Positions 50,001 through 55,847 of a stretch of 64,000 nucleotides of DNA are shown one piece after another. The DNA is from Dipteris shenzhenensis (Eukaryota > Polypodiophyta > Polypodiopsida > Gleicheniales), in NCBI GenBank assembly GCA_047967505.1, contig CM106539.1; one strand, given 5' to 3'. The stretch's first letter is position 1. Each line of letters starts with the position of its first letter. The notes beneath the pieces were generated by a model, which was given only the letters and a program-made list of their open reading frames with translations, searched no databases and was not told the origin of the DNA. A program made the translations under genes and the position numbers.

Positions 50001-53000
50001 TCTCCCCTAATGGTTTTTTAAAAATTTAATTTAAATTGGTTTAAAGTTTGATGCAAATCTTCCACTTTTGTCCTTCCTTCTTTTCCAAATTTTAAATTGT
50101 AACTAAATTTACAAACTCAAGTTCTCAGTTATAAACCTAAGTTAAATCTCCTTCATCCACTAACCGACCTTTCTTTAACTTGCTTGTCCAAAATTCTAAT
50201 TTTGAATCTATTTATTCTTTTGAGAGTGGAAAGCTTCTTTCTCTACTCCTCACATTTCGATGGACTTTTCCATCGCTATCTTTTTATTCTCCCTTTTTGT
50301 TATGAGTTCCCTCTCTCCATCTCCACTTTTTCAAAAAATTGAAAATTTTGAGAGAGATGTGACTTGTCTATTTTTTGAATGTATTTTCTCCATAGTCTTG
50401 CCATTTCTTCACTTGGCCTCTAGTTAACCATGCTAGCTTGAGTTCGATTTGAGCAACCAAATTCTTCTTGCAGCACTCTTTAGCAAAATGACCAAGCTTC
50501 TCACAGTAGAAGCACTTCATCTGCCGCTTTTTCTCTACATCCTCGATCTTGCTGTTGTTCTTGGGGTCTTTGAGCTTACCCTTACCGGGCTTGTCCCTTG
50601 CCACGAGAGCCTTCTTCCGATTGAGTATATAGCTTTTCCCTAGCCTCTTCCTGCAATAGTAAAGGGCCAAGCTCCTCGAAGGTGAGAGGCTTGGTCCTCT
50701 ATCCTGCAGTGATCATAGTCACAAAACTCTTGAAACTGCGAGGTATGTTCTCAAAGATGGATCTGAAGAGTGGGTACCACCAGATCCAAATTCATGAGCC
50801 GAATATCCAGAAGACGGCCTTCCACACAAAGAAGCCCAGCATGAGTTCAAGGTGATGCCCTTAGGTCTAACAAGGGGCACCCGCGTCTGTCACCCGTATG
50901 ATGCTCCGGATCTTCAAACCTTTGATCGGTAAGAGTGTCTTTGTGTTTCTAGACAACATTCTGATTTTTTCAAAGGATGTAGCGCAACATGTGAAGCACG
51001 TTCAGCAAGTTCTTCAAGTTTCTGAAGCAGCTGAAGGAGGCCATCACCACAGCACCGCGCCTAGCATTGGCACAATGGGATCAACCCTTCGATGTACGGA
51101 CCGATGCCAGTGATTAAGCCATTGGAGCAATTATGGAGCAAAACGGTCACCCAGTCACATTAGATGGACACAAGTTGATTCTAGCAGAGACTAGATACTC
51201 ACTCTATGACAAGTAGTTATGTGCAGTCATCCATGCCCTCAAGACATGGAAACATTTTTTACATGGTCAAGATTTCACAGTCCACACAGATCATCAAGCC
51301 TTGCGGTGGCTTCAAACCATGCCCGCCGTTCATTGGTTTAACCAGATGGAGGCAGACTTTTCAGCAGTTTGGTGGCATGATCGAGTAGCAGCCCGGATCA
51401 GAGAATGTTGTGGCAAATGCTCTTAGCAAACGAAGAATGGTCACCTCTATCTCCATAGTGTAGGGGTCCTCTCTAGCAGAGATGCACAACCAGTACCATA
51501 CAGATCCAGATTTCCAGACACATTGGTACAAGGTCGTTCTAAACGCACGACCAGGCAAGTATGCTTTACACATGGGTGGTTGTTCTTCAAAGGACACCTT
51601 TGTGTGTTGCCCCCATAATGTGCTACCATCCTCTATGATCCGCATGATCCTCAAGCAGGCGAACACAGAGAAGTTGCAGGCACTCTCGAGAAGATCAAGT
51701 GTAAACTTTTCTGGCCTCATTTACGCAGTTATGTTTATCAGTATCAGTATGTATCTCCTTACCAAGATTGCCAGCAAGTGAAGGTATCCCACAGGAAGCT
51801 ACCAGAGCCTCTTGAGATTCTGGATCAGCAGATTAGCATGGATTTTGTTACGGACCTTCCACCAACTATTGATACACCAGGAACACCATGTGTCTAGCCA
51901 TCGTGGATAGGTTTAGCAAACTTGTCATGCTTATTCCATGCAAGTGTACCATGAACACACAAGACACATCTCGTCTTTTTCTTAGATGGTGGTATCGCAT
52001 GTGTGGCATATACCTAGATGAATCCAGGAACATTCCCAAACTCATATGCCCCAAATCATTGTGTCCATTCCAAATTCACCATTCATTTTTGGAGAGCCCT
52101 GTTCAACAACTTTGGTACCAAACTCAGTTCCTCCAATAGTTTTCATCTGCAATCAGATGGCGATACAGAAAGCTACAGCCAGTTATCGTTCGACATTCGG
52201 GTGCTATGTTGCAGATACTCAATCCCACTGGGAGCAGTATTTGCCCCTAGTTCAAGGGATCTTGAACAACTCCCATTCTTCCAGTGGGGGTTGGACTCCC
52301 TATGAAGCAGCTTTCGGCAAGAAATTCAAGTCCCTTCTCTCCAAGACATCCCAGAAGGTATACAAAGCCGATCGTATCATGGAGACCTATGAGCAAATCA
52401 TGGAGTCAGTAAAGGACCGCATTGCCAAAGCCCAGGAAACCTACCGATCGCAAGCCAACAAGCACACGCGTGACGTGAGTTACAAGGAAGGGCACTGGAT
52501 CATCATGAAGAAACGCGCCTTAAGCAGATTGGGAGGAAGTCTCTCATCAAAGCTCTGGCCGCTTTCCAATAATCAAAGTAGTGAATGATGTGGCCATGAA
52601 GTTGCAGTTACCTTCGACATGGACCATTCATCCAATTGTTCAAGTGTCATGGCTCAAACCGTATGTGGGTCTGCCACTTACAACAGTACCAGATGTGAAG
52701 CAGCCTGAAATTGTGGATAAGGAAGAGGTCATTGAACCTGAACAGATTTTACTTTATCGGTTCAAAAGAGGGACGTGCAATCAACAATGCTTGTATGCAG
52801 TCAAGTTCAAGCATAGGGGCTCCCACAAATCACCATGGGTGGAAGAGGATTTTTTCACGAATTATCCAAACCTCCTTGCAGTGTACAAGGCGGCCTTTTC
52901 CCTATCCTAGTTTGAGCTTCAGCAGAAGGGGATGTCATGGGCATCCACAAGCCCGTGGACATGCTGGCCATTGCCAGCACAGCAACCACGCAGGCTGCCA

Positions 53001-55847
53001 CACAGACAAGGCCGTACAGCCCTGTTATGCACTGAAGAAAGTGAGATTTACTTTTATCATTGTTTTGTTTTCACAGTGCAAACATGTTGTAGATGGATCA
53101 TACAGTTGTCTAGTTTGTCTATTTCTTGTGCATTGTTGCTGCTCAGCTTTCAACCACTTTTGACCATTTTAAAAACCATGACTCAATTTGGTCACAAGGC
53201 TGGTTCAGAAAACTATTTTTAGCATTTTGAGGTCATTCTTCATCCAAATTGAATCGTTTTAACCATCTTTGCAGAAGGGATTGTATTATCTTTGATTGTA
53301 AAAGGTAGTAGGCAATTGAAAGGACGGAGGCTTATGATCAACAGAATTCCAAGGCCCTGAACATTCCCACAAAATATCCTTTGCACAGGTATGCACTTTC
53401 AACTCTTGTGGCCACCTTTCTAGGCCCCACGGTAGCCCAATAGGATTTGGCTCCAATAGGGCACTAGTCAATCCTAGAAGGGCACTAGTCAGTCCACTAG
53501 AAGGATTTGGCTGCACTAGAAGTAGATCATCATGAACTACAAATAGGAGGTCTTTATATATACCTTTGTCATATTTAGATTTTTTGTTGTTCTAAACTCC
53601 AAAAATCAACACAGAAAATAAAAGAGAAAACGAACGAGAAGAAAAAAGAGGTATTTTGAAAAACAAAAGGAAGGCATACTTAGCAAGCAAAGCAACACTA
53701 ATGTTGGAAAACTGAAAGGAAAGCAAATAGTGGACACAAACTCAGAATACTTGCATTACTTGGTTGTAGAATGAAGAAGAGTGAGGTCCTTAAGTAGGCA
53801 CCTCATACATGCTCACTGACATCACTGATGACTTCAGAGCTCCACAATCATCTCCTCAATCTGCTCCTAGATTCTACTGGATACAAGGTAACTACTTTGA
53901 TAACCAATAAGATATTCATTTAAGGATGGGGTAGGCACCACCTATATGAACGGTGAACCCATATTCCTCTCTATCTTGTCGTATTCCTCTTTATTATTTG
54001 TTTAATGTGGACACTAATCCAAACGCCAATATTTTTCATGTGCATAAAGGGGCTAGAAGACCGTAGATCTCTTTGGAACTGCCTCGTCTAAATTTTGGTC
54101 CAAGTTGGAAGCACTTCTGATACCAAAAAGTGCATAACAAGTTGGTTGATCGAATTGTGTATTCTTGGACGGTTGTATCGAATGTGGGAATCACAACATG
54201 CCATCAGCCTCTACCATAAAATGTAGGCGGATTGTGTACATCCTAGCAAGCATATATTTGAGGCTAATAAGACAATATCATAAAAGTCAAGTCCGAAAAA
54301 TAGTCTGCTATACATATGTATACTCCATTTTTTAACTTGGATAGGTGAAGGATTTTCAACTAAAGCGCAAAAGTGCAAAAGTGTTAAATGACAAAAATAG
54401 CAACCCTAAACATATGGTTAACTTTGAGTTATTAAAGTAGTACGCGAGGCGGGGAGTTTAGCATTCTGCTTTTAGCTCCTGCCCCTTGAGACAATGTAGC
54501 TGCATTATTTACAGTTTGAAGGTGTTCACTTGCATTCATGAACTCTTTACTTGAAACTTTTGCAAACTTGTATTAAAGCTGTCATATACTTACATGTGTA
54601 TTGGCTGTAAATGCAAAGAAGTCCTAACAAAATATTTCAAGAAACACATACCCGAGGAGGTAACCTATGGGACTCCCATATGCGGTTAACTGCAGCCTCC
54701 AACTCTCTAAGAAGATGATAACCCTCACGTGCTCTGCCCAATGCAACCATCGAAAATGGGCATAACGTCAAGCATCACCTAAGCTCGAGTGTTCAAGTGG
54801 ATGTTGTAAACTGCAGCTGAATTCTCAACACGTACAACTTAACTTATGCAATGAAGAGTTCGCAAGACTATAAAGGTGGTTAAGTTTTCGAAATTTGCTC
54901 ACTTCTTTCCATATCGTTCAAAGAGTAGAACTACCAAAGGGCTCGAATCACCAAAAACTGTAGTTGTCCAATCAGTGGAGTCAATCTCTCTCGCAGACCA
55001 TTTATCCGGCTGCAAATCCCAGTCCAGATCTTCCACATCGTCATCGTCGTCATCTTGTTTCTTGACTCTCTTAATACTTGGTTTTTCCTTGAAAAAATCT
55101 GAAACTCTGAAACCCCATCCGTCGTCGGGTTCATCTAGCCAATTAGGATCTTCTTCATCTACCCAAAGTGGGTAGCCCTCGTCATCTTCATCACGATTCT
55201 TGAATCTCCGATCAAGATCAGCATCTATCATTGCCTGAACCTTCTCTCTTACATCGTTGCGGCTTGACCTGCCAGTTTGTGAGGTTTGAAATCCTTCTTT
55301 GAAATAATTCATTCCTGAATTCGCTGCAGCGTCACTAGAACTTTCTGCATTAGTGTCTTCAGTTCCCAACGGCTTAGGTGTCTTATCCTGCAAACCAAGT
55401 GCTTCCCTTGTTCTTTCACGCCTCGATTTGCGTACAAAATCAGCTGTACCACCAGAATTAGCTGCTTTTGTCTCCTGTTTGCCTGTGTCGTTTTTCTCTG
55501 ACCTAACCGATGATTTGGTTTCGATAGGTGTGTGTCGTTTGCGTTCTTCATGCCGTAATGAGTCGTCTGAGGTTTTGGAAGCATTGCAATAGATCTACAG
55601 ATACAAAGAAAGCTTCGTTCCAAATGCCGGACCACAAAATAAACCAGAACAATCAGGGAACGGCCGAAGCGCGAAATGTTACCTGAAAGCTGGAGGAACT
55701 GCGACTGCGGAGGAGCGCAAGAGGCAGCGGTGGGAAAGTGCGGAAGAAGAAGTGTGGGGGGGTGGAGGCATTGAATGAGGCAGGGTGTAACTGTGGCGGC
55801 TGCTGCTGCTGAGACAAGGGGGTGTGAAGGAAGCTTGCGTCCGCCAT
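23135..55847 (-). CDS. MRL7: Thioredoxin-fold plastid biogenesis protein MRL7/RCB-like, five exons over 32.7 kb
   Basis: The spliced CDS, complement(55847-55683, 55594-54903, 54733-54652, 33646-33535, 23250-23135), is 1167 nt and gives 388 residues. Every intron is GT-AG and all phases match. Residues 1-55 form an S/P/Q-rich transit-peptide-like N-terminus with one acidic residue. An acidic middle region carries YPLWVDEEDPNWLDEPDDGW and DWDLQPDKW. A thioredoxin-like fold follows: SPLVVLLFERYGKK, then LLRELEAAVNRIWESHRLPP, then GAKEFPMLLFIRAGK with the conserved cis-Pro, then a C-terminal helix with MIAYFYHGAGRPSCL. There is no CxxC active site. Known family members (MRL7/RCB, MRL7-L, SVR4/ECB1) support plastid-encoded RNA polymerase and phytochrome-driven chloroplast development in plastid nucleoids. 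MRL7 and MRL7-L cannot be separated here. The two large introns are packed with transposons, yet the frame is intact, so the gene is probably functional. Confidence 0.85.
23282..23346. repeat. (CT)n(TA)n microsatellite next to the exon 5 splice acceptor
   Basis: (CT)14 at 23282-23309 followed by (TA)18 at 23311-23346 on plus. On the gene strand this is (TA)n then (GA)n ending 31 nt before exon 5. Confidence 0.95.
23907..24665 (+). mobile_element. LINE RT fragment, copy 1 of a tandem pair
   Basis: In shifting frames the plus strand encodes TTIMIGHAVSKIYVSVL, FRIDHGTMDHILTL, CCLVDFSKAFDTMPRAQLI (RT motif A, with F-K-A-F-D), LFGLYIDELE, ADDVVLLSSTAKG (motif C, YADD) and KTKFMIFNTS. These are the palm motifs of a non-LTR reverse transcriptase. 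Stops and frameshifts show it is dead. Sense is opposite to the host gene; it lies in intron 4. Confidence 0.8.
24818..25570 (+). mobile_element. LINE RT fragment, copy 2 of a tandem pair
   Basis: Repeats copy 1 with a 911-bp offset from ggacccttaacaccatcacc onward, with scattered substitutions. It keeps RIDHGTMDHILHF, VDFHKAFDTMPRAQLI, LFGLYIDELETFIRTLGG, LLYADDVVLLSS and TKFMIFNTSQEAM. The catalytic YADD is intact in this copy (25375-25386) though copy 1 has lost the Y codon context. The copy ends abruptly at the same RT position as the region of homology in copy 1. Confidence 0.8.
25894..26094 (+). mobile_element. Copia RT, 5' half (split by the 26095-28786 insertion)
   Basis: Codons give YDETFAPL, RSIGFVEPSRDAKVSKLRKA, then MYG.. 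with a one-base slip from the usual KAMYGLKQAPRAWYAKIDNFF. This is the Ty1/Copia RT stretch leading to the catalytic region. The remainder (TNQVE..., VDDML) continues at 28787 after the inserted element. Confidence 0.75.
26095..26381 (+). repeat. 5' LTR of the gag-only element
   Basis: Begins TGTTGGGAAATCTC and ends TTCCTCAACA, immediately before the PBS. Confidence 0.9.
26382..26394 (+). promoter_or_regulatory. Primer-binding site (initiator tRNA-Met)
   Basis: TGGTATCAGAGCA directly abuts the 5' LTR end, matching the plant tRNA-iMet PBS exactly. Confidence 0.9.
27273..28127 (+). CDS. Gag polyprotein (UBN2-type with two CCHC zinc knuckles)
   Basis: A 284-codon intact frame starting MATILNMDKFNGKGFHTWQM, the usual Copia gag start (DUF4219/UBN2: L...NF..W). 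The capsid-like helical part spans residues about 60-200 (YIHHISDLESPAEAWQKL, LMTQLASINSPI). Two zinc knuckles follow at residues ~225-260: CKHCGKTNHLSKDC and CKHCGKNNHHEKYC. It would package element RNA into virus-like particles in the cytoplasm. It ends at the stop after DEDYAF with no pol frame behind it. The intact frame suggests selection or recent activity. Confidence 0.85.
   Translation: MATILNMDKFNGKGFHTWQMKVKFALMRENLWGLVKSASAASSTASNAGESSAPTHPARDPAREEKAYGIIALALGDDYIHHISDLESPAEAWQKLDIIFGASSHISKLSLKIAFFELKMVSGTPLAAHVNFMRSLMTQLASINSPITTDDAMTVLLKSMPEYYDHVVTTLKNLPNPNLEGLISALQEEERHMELRRGNDTAYQRSNDTGYAIKFQKGKSSPCKHCGKTNHLSKDCFKINPCKHCGKNNHHEKYCRAKKEATTKSETANLLSFDESPHDEDYAF
28490..28500 (+). 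promoter_or_regulatory. Polypurine tract
   Basis: GAGGGGGGGTT directly before the 3' LTR, the expected plus-strand priming site. Confidence 0.8.
28501..28786 (+). repeat. 3' LTR of the gag-only element
   Basis: Begins TGTTCGGATATCTC, ends TTCCTCAACA, followed by the TTTTT target duplication. Confidence 0.9.
28787..28960 (+). mobile_element. Copia RT, 3' half of the split copy
   Basis: After the TSD the codons resume in several frames: FFTNQ, STLYVG, LFSMLMTCC in place of LYVDDMLLTS (the nucleotides tctatgttgatgacatgttg encode YVDDML), then DFKAELQQT. This is the catalytic YVDD block of a Copia RT, broken by frameshifts. Confidence 0.75.
29180..29650 (+). mobile_element. LINE RT fragment, diverged relative of the 23.9-25.6 kb pair
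   Basis: Plus-strand codons give LTIMVGQLMDKVCKLALETN, RDHSTLDHIF and DCFMEFRKAFDSVPQAR. They align in order with TTIMIGH..SKIYVS, RIDHGTMDHIL and CLVDFSKAFDTMPRAQ of the tandem pair. The sequence is more decayed and truncated before YADD. Confidence 0.65.
29760..30830. other. GC-rich stretch with LTR-like promoter signals
   Basis: The composition differs sharply from its neighbours (GC-rich to about 30540). A good TATA box, ctataaaacggg near 30288, follows duplicated words attccagtcggc (about 30210 and 30235). The combination resembles the U3/R part of a plant Gypsy LTR, but no matching second copy, PBS or PPT is seen. The assignment is tentative. Confidence 0.3.
31000..31345 (-). mobile_element. 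LINE fragment, same family as 110-3880
   Basis: The minus strand near 31300-31260 reads QQGDRMTQ followed by FF, the linker motif shared with the LINE at the left end. A degenerate continuation follows at lower coordinates. It is short and truncated on both sides. Confidence 0.5.
31649..31900. repeat. Tandem duplication, two ~125-bp units
   Basis: Both units share ccctattatct, gtgaccctc.(g/a)ttaggtgaag, acactctttgtaa, gccattttggtgggcaacta and gttgtgacaaggagaccc. The second carries a 9-bp insertion (tatcatgtg region). No coding content. Confidence 0.85.
31974..32022. repeat. (GT)n followed by poly(G)
   Basis: About 19 GT dinucleotides, then TTT and a run of 8 G. Z-DNA or quadruplex-prone, otherwise unremarkable. 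Confidence 0.9.
32240..32860 (-). mobile_element. LINE RT C-terminal remnant
   Basis: Minus-strand codons give a stretch like LFGFYIEDL.SFV, then NVMVFNINKVELHH near 32560-32515 (the KxKVMVFNxxK block after the YADD of LINE RTs), then KASLARLEWLCCQVHFQ-type sequence toward 32240. It is heavily frameshifted. It is on the same strand as the host gene, within intron 4. Confidence 0.5.
33535..33646 (-). CDS. MRL7: MRL7/RCB-like exon 4, isolated between 21-kb and 10-kb introns
   Basis: 112 nt, acceptor GGGGGGTAG|ATTGTC, donor CAAACTG|GTGAGT (phase 1). It encodes IVKINASAEVDLIAAMGAKE followed by FPMLLFIRAGKLLHRQT, the second strand, helix and cis-Pro strand of the thioredoxin fold, where MRL7 proteins have a VKVDI...L..A..V...P..LF.R..K pattern. 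Intron 4 is 10,284 nt. Confidence 0.8.
34114..34859 (+). repeat. Putative 5' LTR of the Gypsy element, with TATA box
   Basis: Starts TGTTGGAAATAG and ends GTCGTGTCA, two bases before the PBS. A TATA box (gtctatataagg) lies at about 34490. With no 3' partner the left boundary is inferred from the TG and position only. Confidence 0.6.
34862..34874 (+). promoter_or_regulatory. Primer-binding site of the Gypsy element
   Basis: TGGTATCAAAGCC, one mismatch from the tRNA-iMet type TGGTATCAGAGCC. Confidence 0.75.
35746..37091 (+). pseudogene. Gypsy gag-zinc knuckle-protease, frameshifted
   Basis: The first frame (35746-36744, 332 codons) is a Ty3-type gag with a coiled-coil-like N-terminus and the retrotransposon gag core (VVHTWLHKWQVHFQFHPYP, GYMSGKALLRC, FLKEEEDYDIVGKLKALNMS). 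Near 36600 the true frame shifts: CFICEKRGHTRNDC, a perfect C-x2-C-x4-H-x4-C knuckle, is read in the next frame, which continues to 37091. That second part holds the protease motif ILFDPGSSHNF, where the usual DSG/DTG catalytic triad is DPG. Both defects argue the protein is inactive. Confidence 0.8.
37224..38089 (+). pseudogene. Gypsy reverse transcriptase, broken
   Basis: Two frames cover the RT: 37224-37607 (VDHRIDLVPGAQPISIPPYR, then MGYIRPSKSPWGTPVLLKKE) and 37640-38089 (YFTKIDLHTGYHQLRI, LPFGLTNASVTFQQMMN, VVFLDDILVYS, YLGHEISSEGI). The motif order and FLDD catalytic box are canonical. A stop and frame change at about 37607-37640 removes the DYR.LN block. Beyond 38089 codons give QLRSFLGFTGFLRKS and a truncated RNase H. 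Confidence 0.85.
38626..39690 (+). pseudogene. Gypsy integrase, broken
   Basis: Fragments follow in order: HTFYWPKM (zinc-domain end), MDFITGFPRTRKGHDSIWVI (core start, first catalytic Asp), GLPSDIVSNKDSKFTSNFW (second Asp region; usual IVSDRD is here SNKD), EFAYNNAKHSSTGYSPFMLM, then LSAKYCGPFKIIKRI and HPVFHVSRLKELLG (C-terminal domain). The HHCC finger is largely lost. The end at 39690 is a junction with other transposon sequence. Confidence 0.8.
39690..40688 (-). mobile_element. Copia integrase and GAG-pre-integrase fragment (left piece)
   Basis: The minus strand reads NLYKNLLFV.QMDKH (40683 downward), KLWHERFGHVNYGTLAEM and NDRVCRACL, the pre-integrase zinc region, then LEWVHADICGPM, SLLFVDDFNCMTWVF and AKKSQAYEKL, the integrase core, followed by an acidic tail ending near 39690. 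Stops break the frame. The 405-bp part 40279-40683 is repeated at 49004-49405 on the far side of the LTR element, with several percent divergence. Confidence 0.85.
40689..41254 (+). repeat. 5' LTR of the 8.3-kb element
   Basis: Same length (566 bp) as the right copy at 48438-49003. A duplicated word gtatcaccctttcattgtga and a TATA-like tatatattatac lie within it. Confidence 0.9.
41257..41265 (+). promoter_or_regulatory. Primer-binding site of the 8.3-kb element
   Basis: TGGTATCAG two bases after the LTR end; the rest of the tRNA-Met complement has decayed (ttaagg instead of agcc). Confidence 0.65.
41480..42232 (+). mobile_element. LINE 3' end, 5'-truncated
   Basis: Plus-strand codons read YPLEDWALHFVDNMALF, then across frames HIFRHCPHSKDFLFFLQRLL and IWKDRNHRVFGN. 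This matches the zf-RVT region at the end of plant LINE ORF2 (HLF..CP.SK..W..L ... IW..RN.R.F). The homology is followed by ~180 bp of UTR and an A8 tract at 42223-42230, consistent with a 3' tail. It appears to be a 5'-truncated insertion in the leader of the 8.3-kb element. Confidence 0.65.
42231..42253. repeat. (TG)n microsatellite after a LINE tail
   Basis: About 11 TG units directly after the LINE A-tract; probably grew from the tail. Confidence 0.9.
43574..43837 (+). repeat. 5' LTR of the nested Copia
   Basis: Contains repeats of ggacacttagtcctatgtgacacc and ends AATCCTACA. It lacks the palindromic expansion present in the 3' LTR. Confidence 0.92.
43839..43850 (+). promoter_or_regulatory. 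Primer-binding site of the nested Copia
   Basis: TGGCATTAGAGC, two mismatches from TGGTATCAGAGC. Confidence 0.75.
43951..44275 (+). repeat. GTAC-rich leader repeat
   Basis: The word cgtac(a/t) recurs many times at irregular spacing through the Copia leader (for example ccgtacattgtacatgtgtc). It is followed at 44540-44645 by repeats of acat(t/c)gagtca. No protein is implied; it may be packaging or leader structure. Confidence 0.7.
44929..45303 (+). pseudogene. Copia gag, N-terminal fragment
   Basis: ATG at 44929 starts MAGNNQDLFGILREDDKLDG followed by NYPMWSYLMKHILV, the DUF4219/UBN2 start of Copia gag. An A/P/T-rich insert follows, then WDARDANAHSCIALS. A frame slip near 45235 ends this frame at 45303, while the continuation (RNEARVAFLRRQLQEVSMNE) is read in another frame to about 45390. 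The zinc knuckle is missing. Confidence 0.75.
45440..47023 (+). pseudogene. Copia reverse transcriptase-RNase H with two in-frame TAG stops
   Basis: A single frame encodes nearly the entire Copia RT-RH: EWMDAMRAELQSIAKNDTWE, GTRWVYKLKRKSDG, DFEETFAPTSRITTIRCVIA, LDIKTAFLHGKLQEEVYVTQ, ALYGLKQAPRAWYAKI, LILYVDDMLITG (catalytic YVDD), then RNase H with DSDWTGRSDTR, GKKQPTVATSSCEAEY and NPVFHARTKHIEVHYHYVQE. TAG stops at 46193-46195 and 46769-46771 each stand where CAG (Gln) would fit. The frame ends at TGA 47021-47023. Without those two changes the frame would be uninterrupted. Confidence 0.88.
47141..47151 (+). promoter_or_regulatory. Polypurine tract of the nested Copia
   Basis: GGAGGGGGGTT directly before the 3' LTR. 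Confidence 0.85.
47152..47454 (+). repeat. 3' LTR of the nested Copia with palindromic expansion
   Basis: Matches the 5' LTR but is 39 bp longer owing to an extra cctatgtgacacctaggaca unit and a perfect 36-bp palindrome at 47320-47355 centred on tactagta. Confidence 0.92.
47905..48437 (+). other. 3' untranslated tail of the 8.3-kb element with purine tract
   Basis: Follows the gag stop. No conserved pol motif was recognised; the GA-rich segment 48180-48400 gives only low-complexity peptides. The purine stretch aagtaggagggagtg at 48420-48434 precedes the 3' LTR. Confidence 0.55.
48438..49003 (+). repeat. 3' LTR of the 8.3-kb element
   Basis: 566 bp, TGACAAGAG...TTCTTCACA. It is followed directly by AATGTCGGC, which belongs to a minus-strand Copia integrase. 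Confidence 0.9.
49004..49735 (-). mobile_element. Copia protease/pre-integrase fragment (right piece)
   Basis: The minus strand from 49724 encodes a K/E-rich linker, then EGWYVDNRASKHMSIKEW, where the aspartic protease motif WYLDSGAS is altered to VDNRAS, then VTVGDNRTCPVKGVDSI, LYVSNLYKNLLFVSQMDKH, and after a small indel KLWHERFGHVNYG and NDRVCRACLEGKQHRDK, ending IHADIC at the LTR junction. The order is the normal gag-PR-INT order of Copia on this strand. Confidence 0.85.
49740..50365. other. Unassigned insert between Copia gag and protease pieces
   Basis: About 620 bp without coding motifs separates the zinc-knuckle gag from the protease, which would normally be adjacent. AT-rich at 50010-50360. 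It could be another small insertion; no inverted repeats or target duplication were identified. Confidence 0.4.
50368..50763 (-). pseudogene. Copia gag with CCHC zinc knuckle, fragment
   Basis: The minus strand reads SIFENIPRSFKSFVTMIT (with a stop), KPLTFEELGPLLLQEEARE, then in another frame KKRQMKCFYCEKLGHFAKEC, a perfect C-x2-C-x4-H-x4-C knuckle. This is the C-terminal half of a UBN2-type gag. It is probably the upstream part of the same Copia as 49004-49735. Confidence 0.75.
50748..52910 (+). mobile_element. Ty3/Gypsy chromovirus pol fragment, 5'-truncated
   Basis: Starts abruptly inside RT: FSKMDLKSGYHQIQIHEPN, then VFVFLDNILIFSKDVAQHVK (FLDD altered to FLDN), RNase H (VRTDASD.AIGAIMEQNG, TVHTDHQALRWLQTMP), integrase (KLFWPHLRSYV, LDQQISMDFVTDLPPT, HLQSDGDTES) and a C-terminal chromodomain-like block (52690-52900: PEIVDKEEVIEPEQILLYRF, VKFKHRGSHKSPWVEEDFF). 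Many stops and frameshifts. The chromodomain points to the chromovirus branch. Confidence 0.85.
52581..52910 (+). pseudogene. Gypsy integrase C-terminus with chromodomain
   Basis: An open frame of 109 codons: VAMKLQLPSTWTIHPIVQVS (HPVFHVS-type block), then a chromodomain with EVIEPEQIL, LYAVKFKH and SPWVEEDFFTNYPNLL. Chromodomains of this type steer integration toward heterochromatin. The upstream integrase core is degraded. Confidence 0.75.
52933..53757 (+). repeat. Possible 3' LTR start of the chromovirus and adjoining sequence
   Basis: GCAGAAGGGGA, a polypurine tract, ends at 52932 and TGTCATGGGCATCC begins the likely 3' LTR. The right end is not resolved and no 5' LTR exists to compare. 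A short repeat, gggcactagtca, occurs twice near 53460-53490. Confidence 0.4.
53758..53890 (-). repeat. LTR remnant related to the 26.1-28.8 kb gag-only element
   Basis: The reverse complement contains gattgaggagatgattgtgg, agtcatcagtgatgtcagtg, ggacctcact.ttcttcattc and similar words in the same order as the LTRs at 26095 and 28501, with more divergence. It is a partial LTR of the same family. Confidence 0.75.
54652..54733 (-). CDS. MRL7: MRL7/RCB-like exon 3
   Basis: 82 nt, acceptor GGGCAG|AGCACG, donor CCTCGG|GTATGT (phase 0). It encodes AREGYHLLRELEAAVNRIW and then ESHRLPPR, the helix after strand 1 of the fold. The exon is too short to be called as a free-standing frame and is followed by a 21,005-nt intron. 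Confidence 0.8.
54903..55594 (-). CDS. MRL7: MRL7/RCB-like exon 2
   Basis: 692 nt, acceptor TCTGTAG|ATCTATTGC, donor GGAAAGAA|GTGAGC (ends phase 2). It encodes a charged linker, the acidic W-rich signature (LWVDEEDPNWLDEPDDGWGF) and the first strand of the thioredoxin fold (PLVVLLFERYGK). The whole exon is open. Intron 2 is 169 nt. Confidence 0.85.
55683..55847 (-). CDS. MRL7: MRL7/RCB-like exon 1 (transit peptide)
   Basis: Starts at ATG (MADASFLHTPL) and ends ...SSSSFQ, with donor CAG|GTAACA in phase 0. The 55 residues are rich in Ser, Pro, Gln and Phe with almost no acidic residues, as in chloroplast transit peptides. Intron 1 is 88 nt. Confidence 0.8.

Noticed and set aside
54101-54130. 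TGGTATCAGAAGTGC on the minus strand as a retrotransposon primer-binding site
   Set aside because: The motif matches the PBS start, but no LTR end, partner LTR or gag was seen beside it, so I did not call an element.
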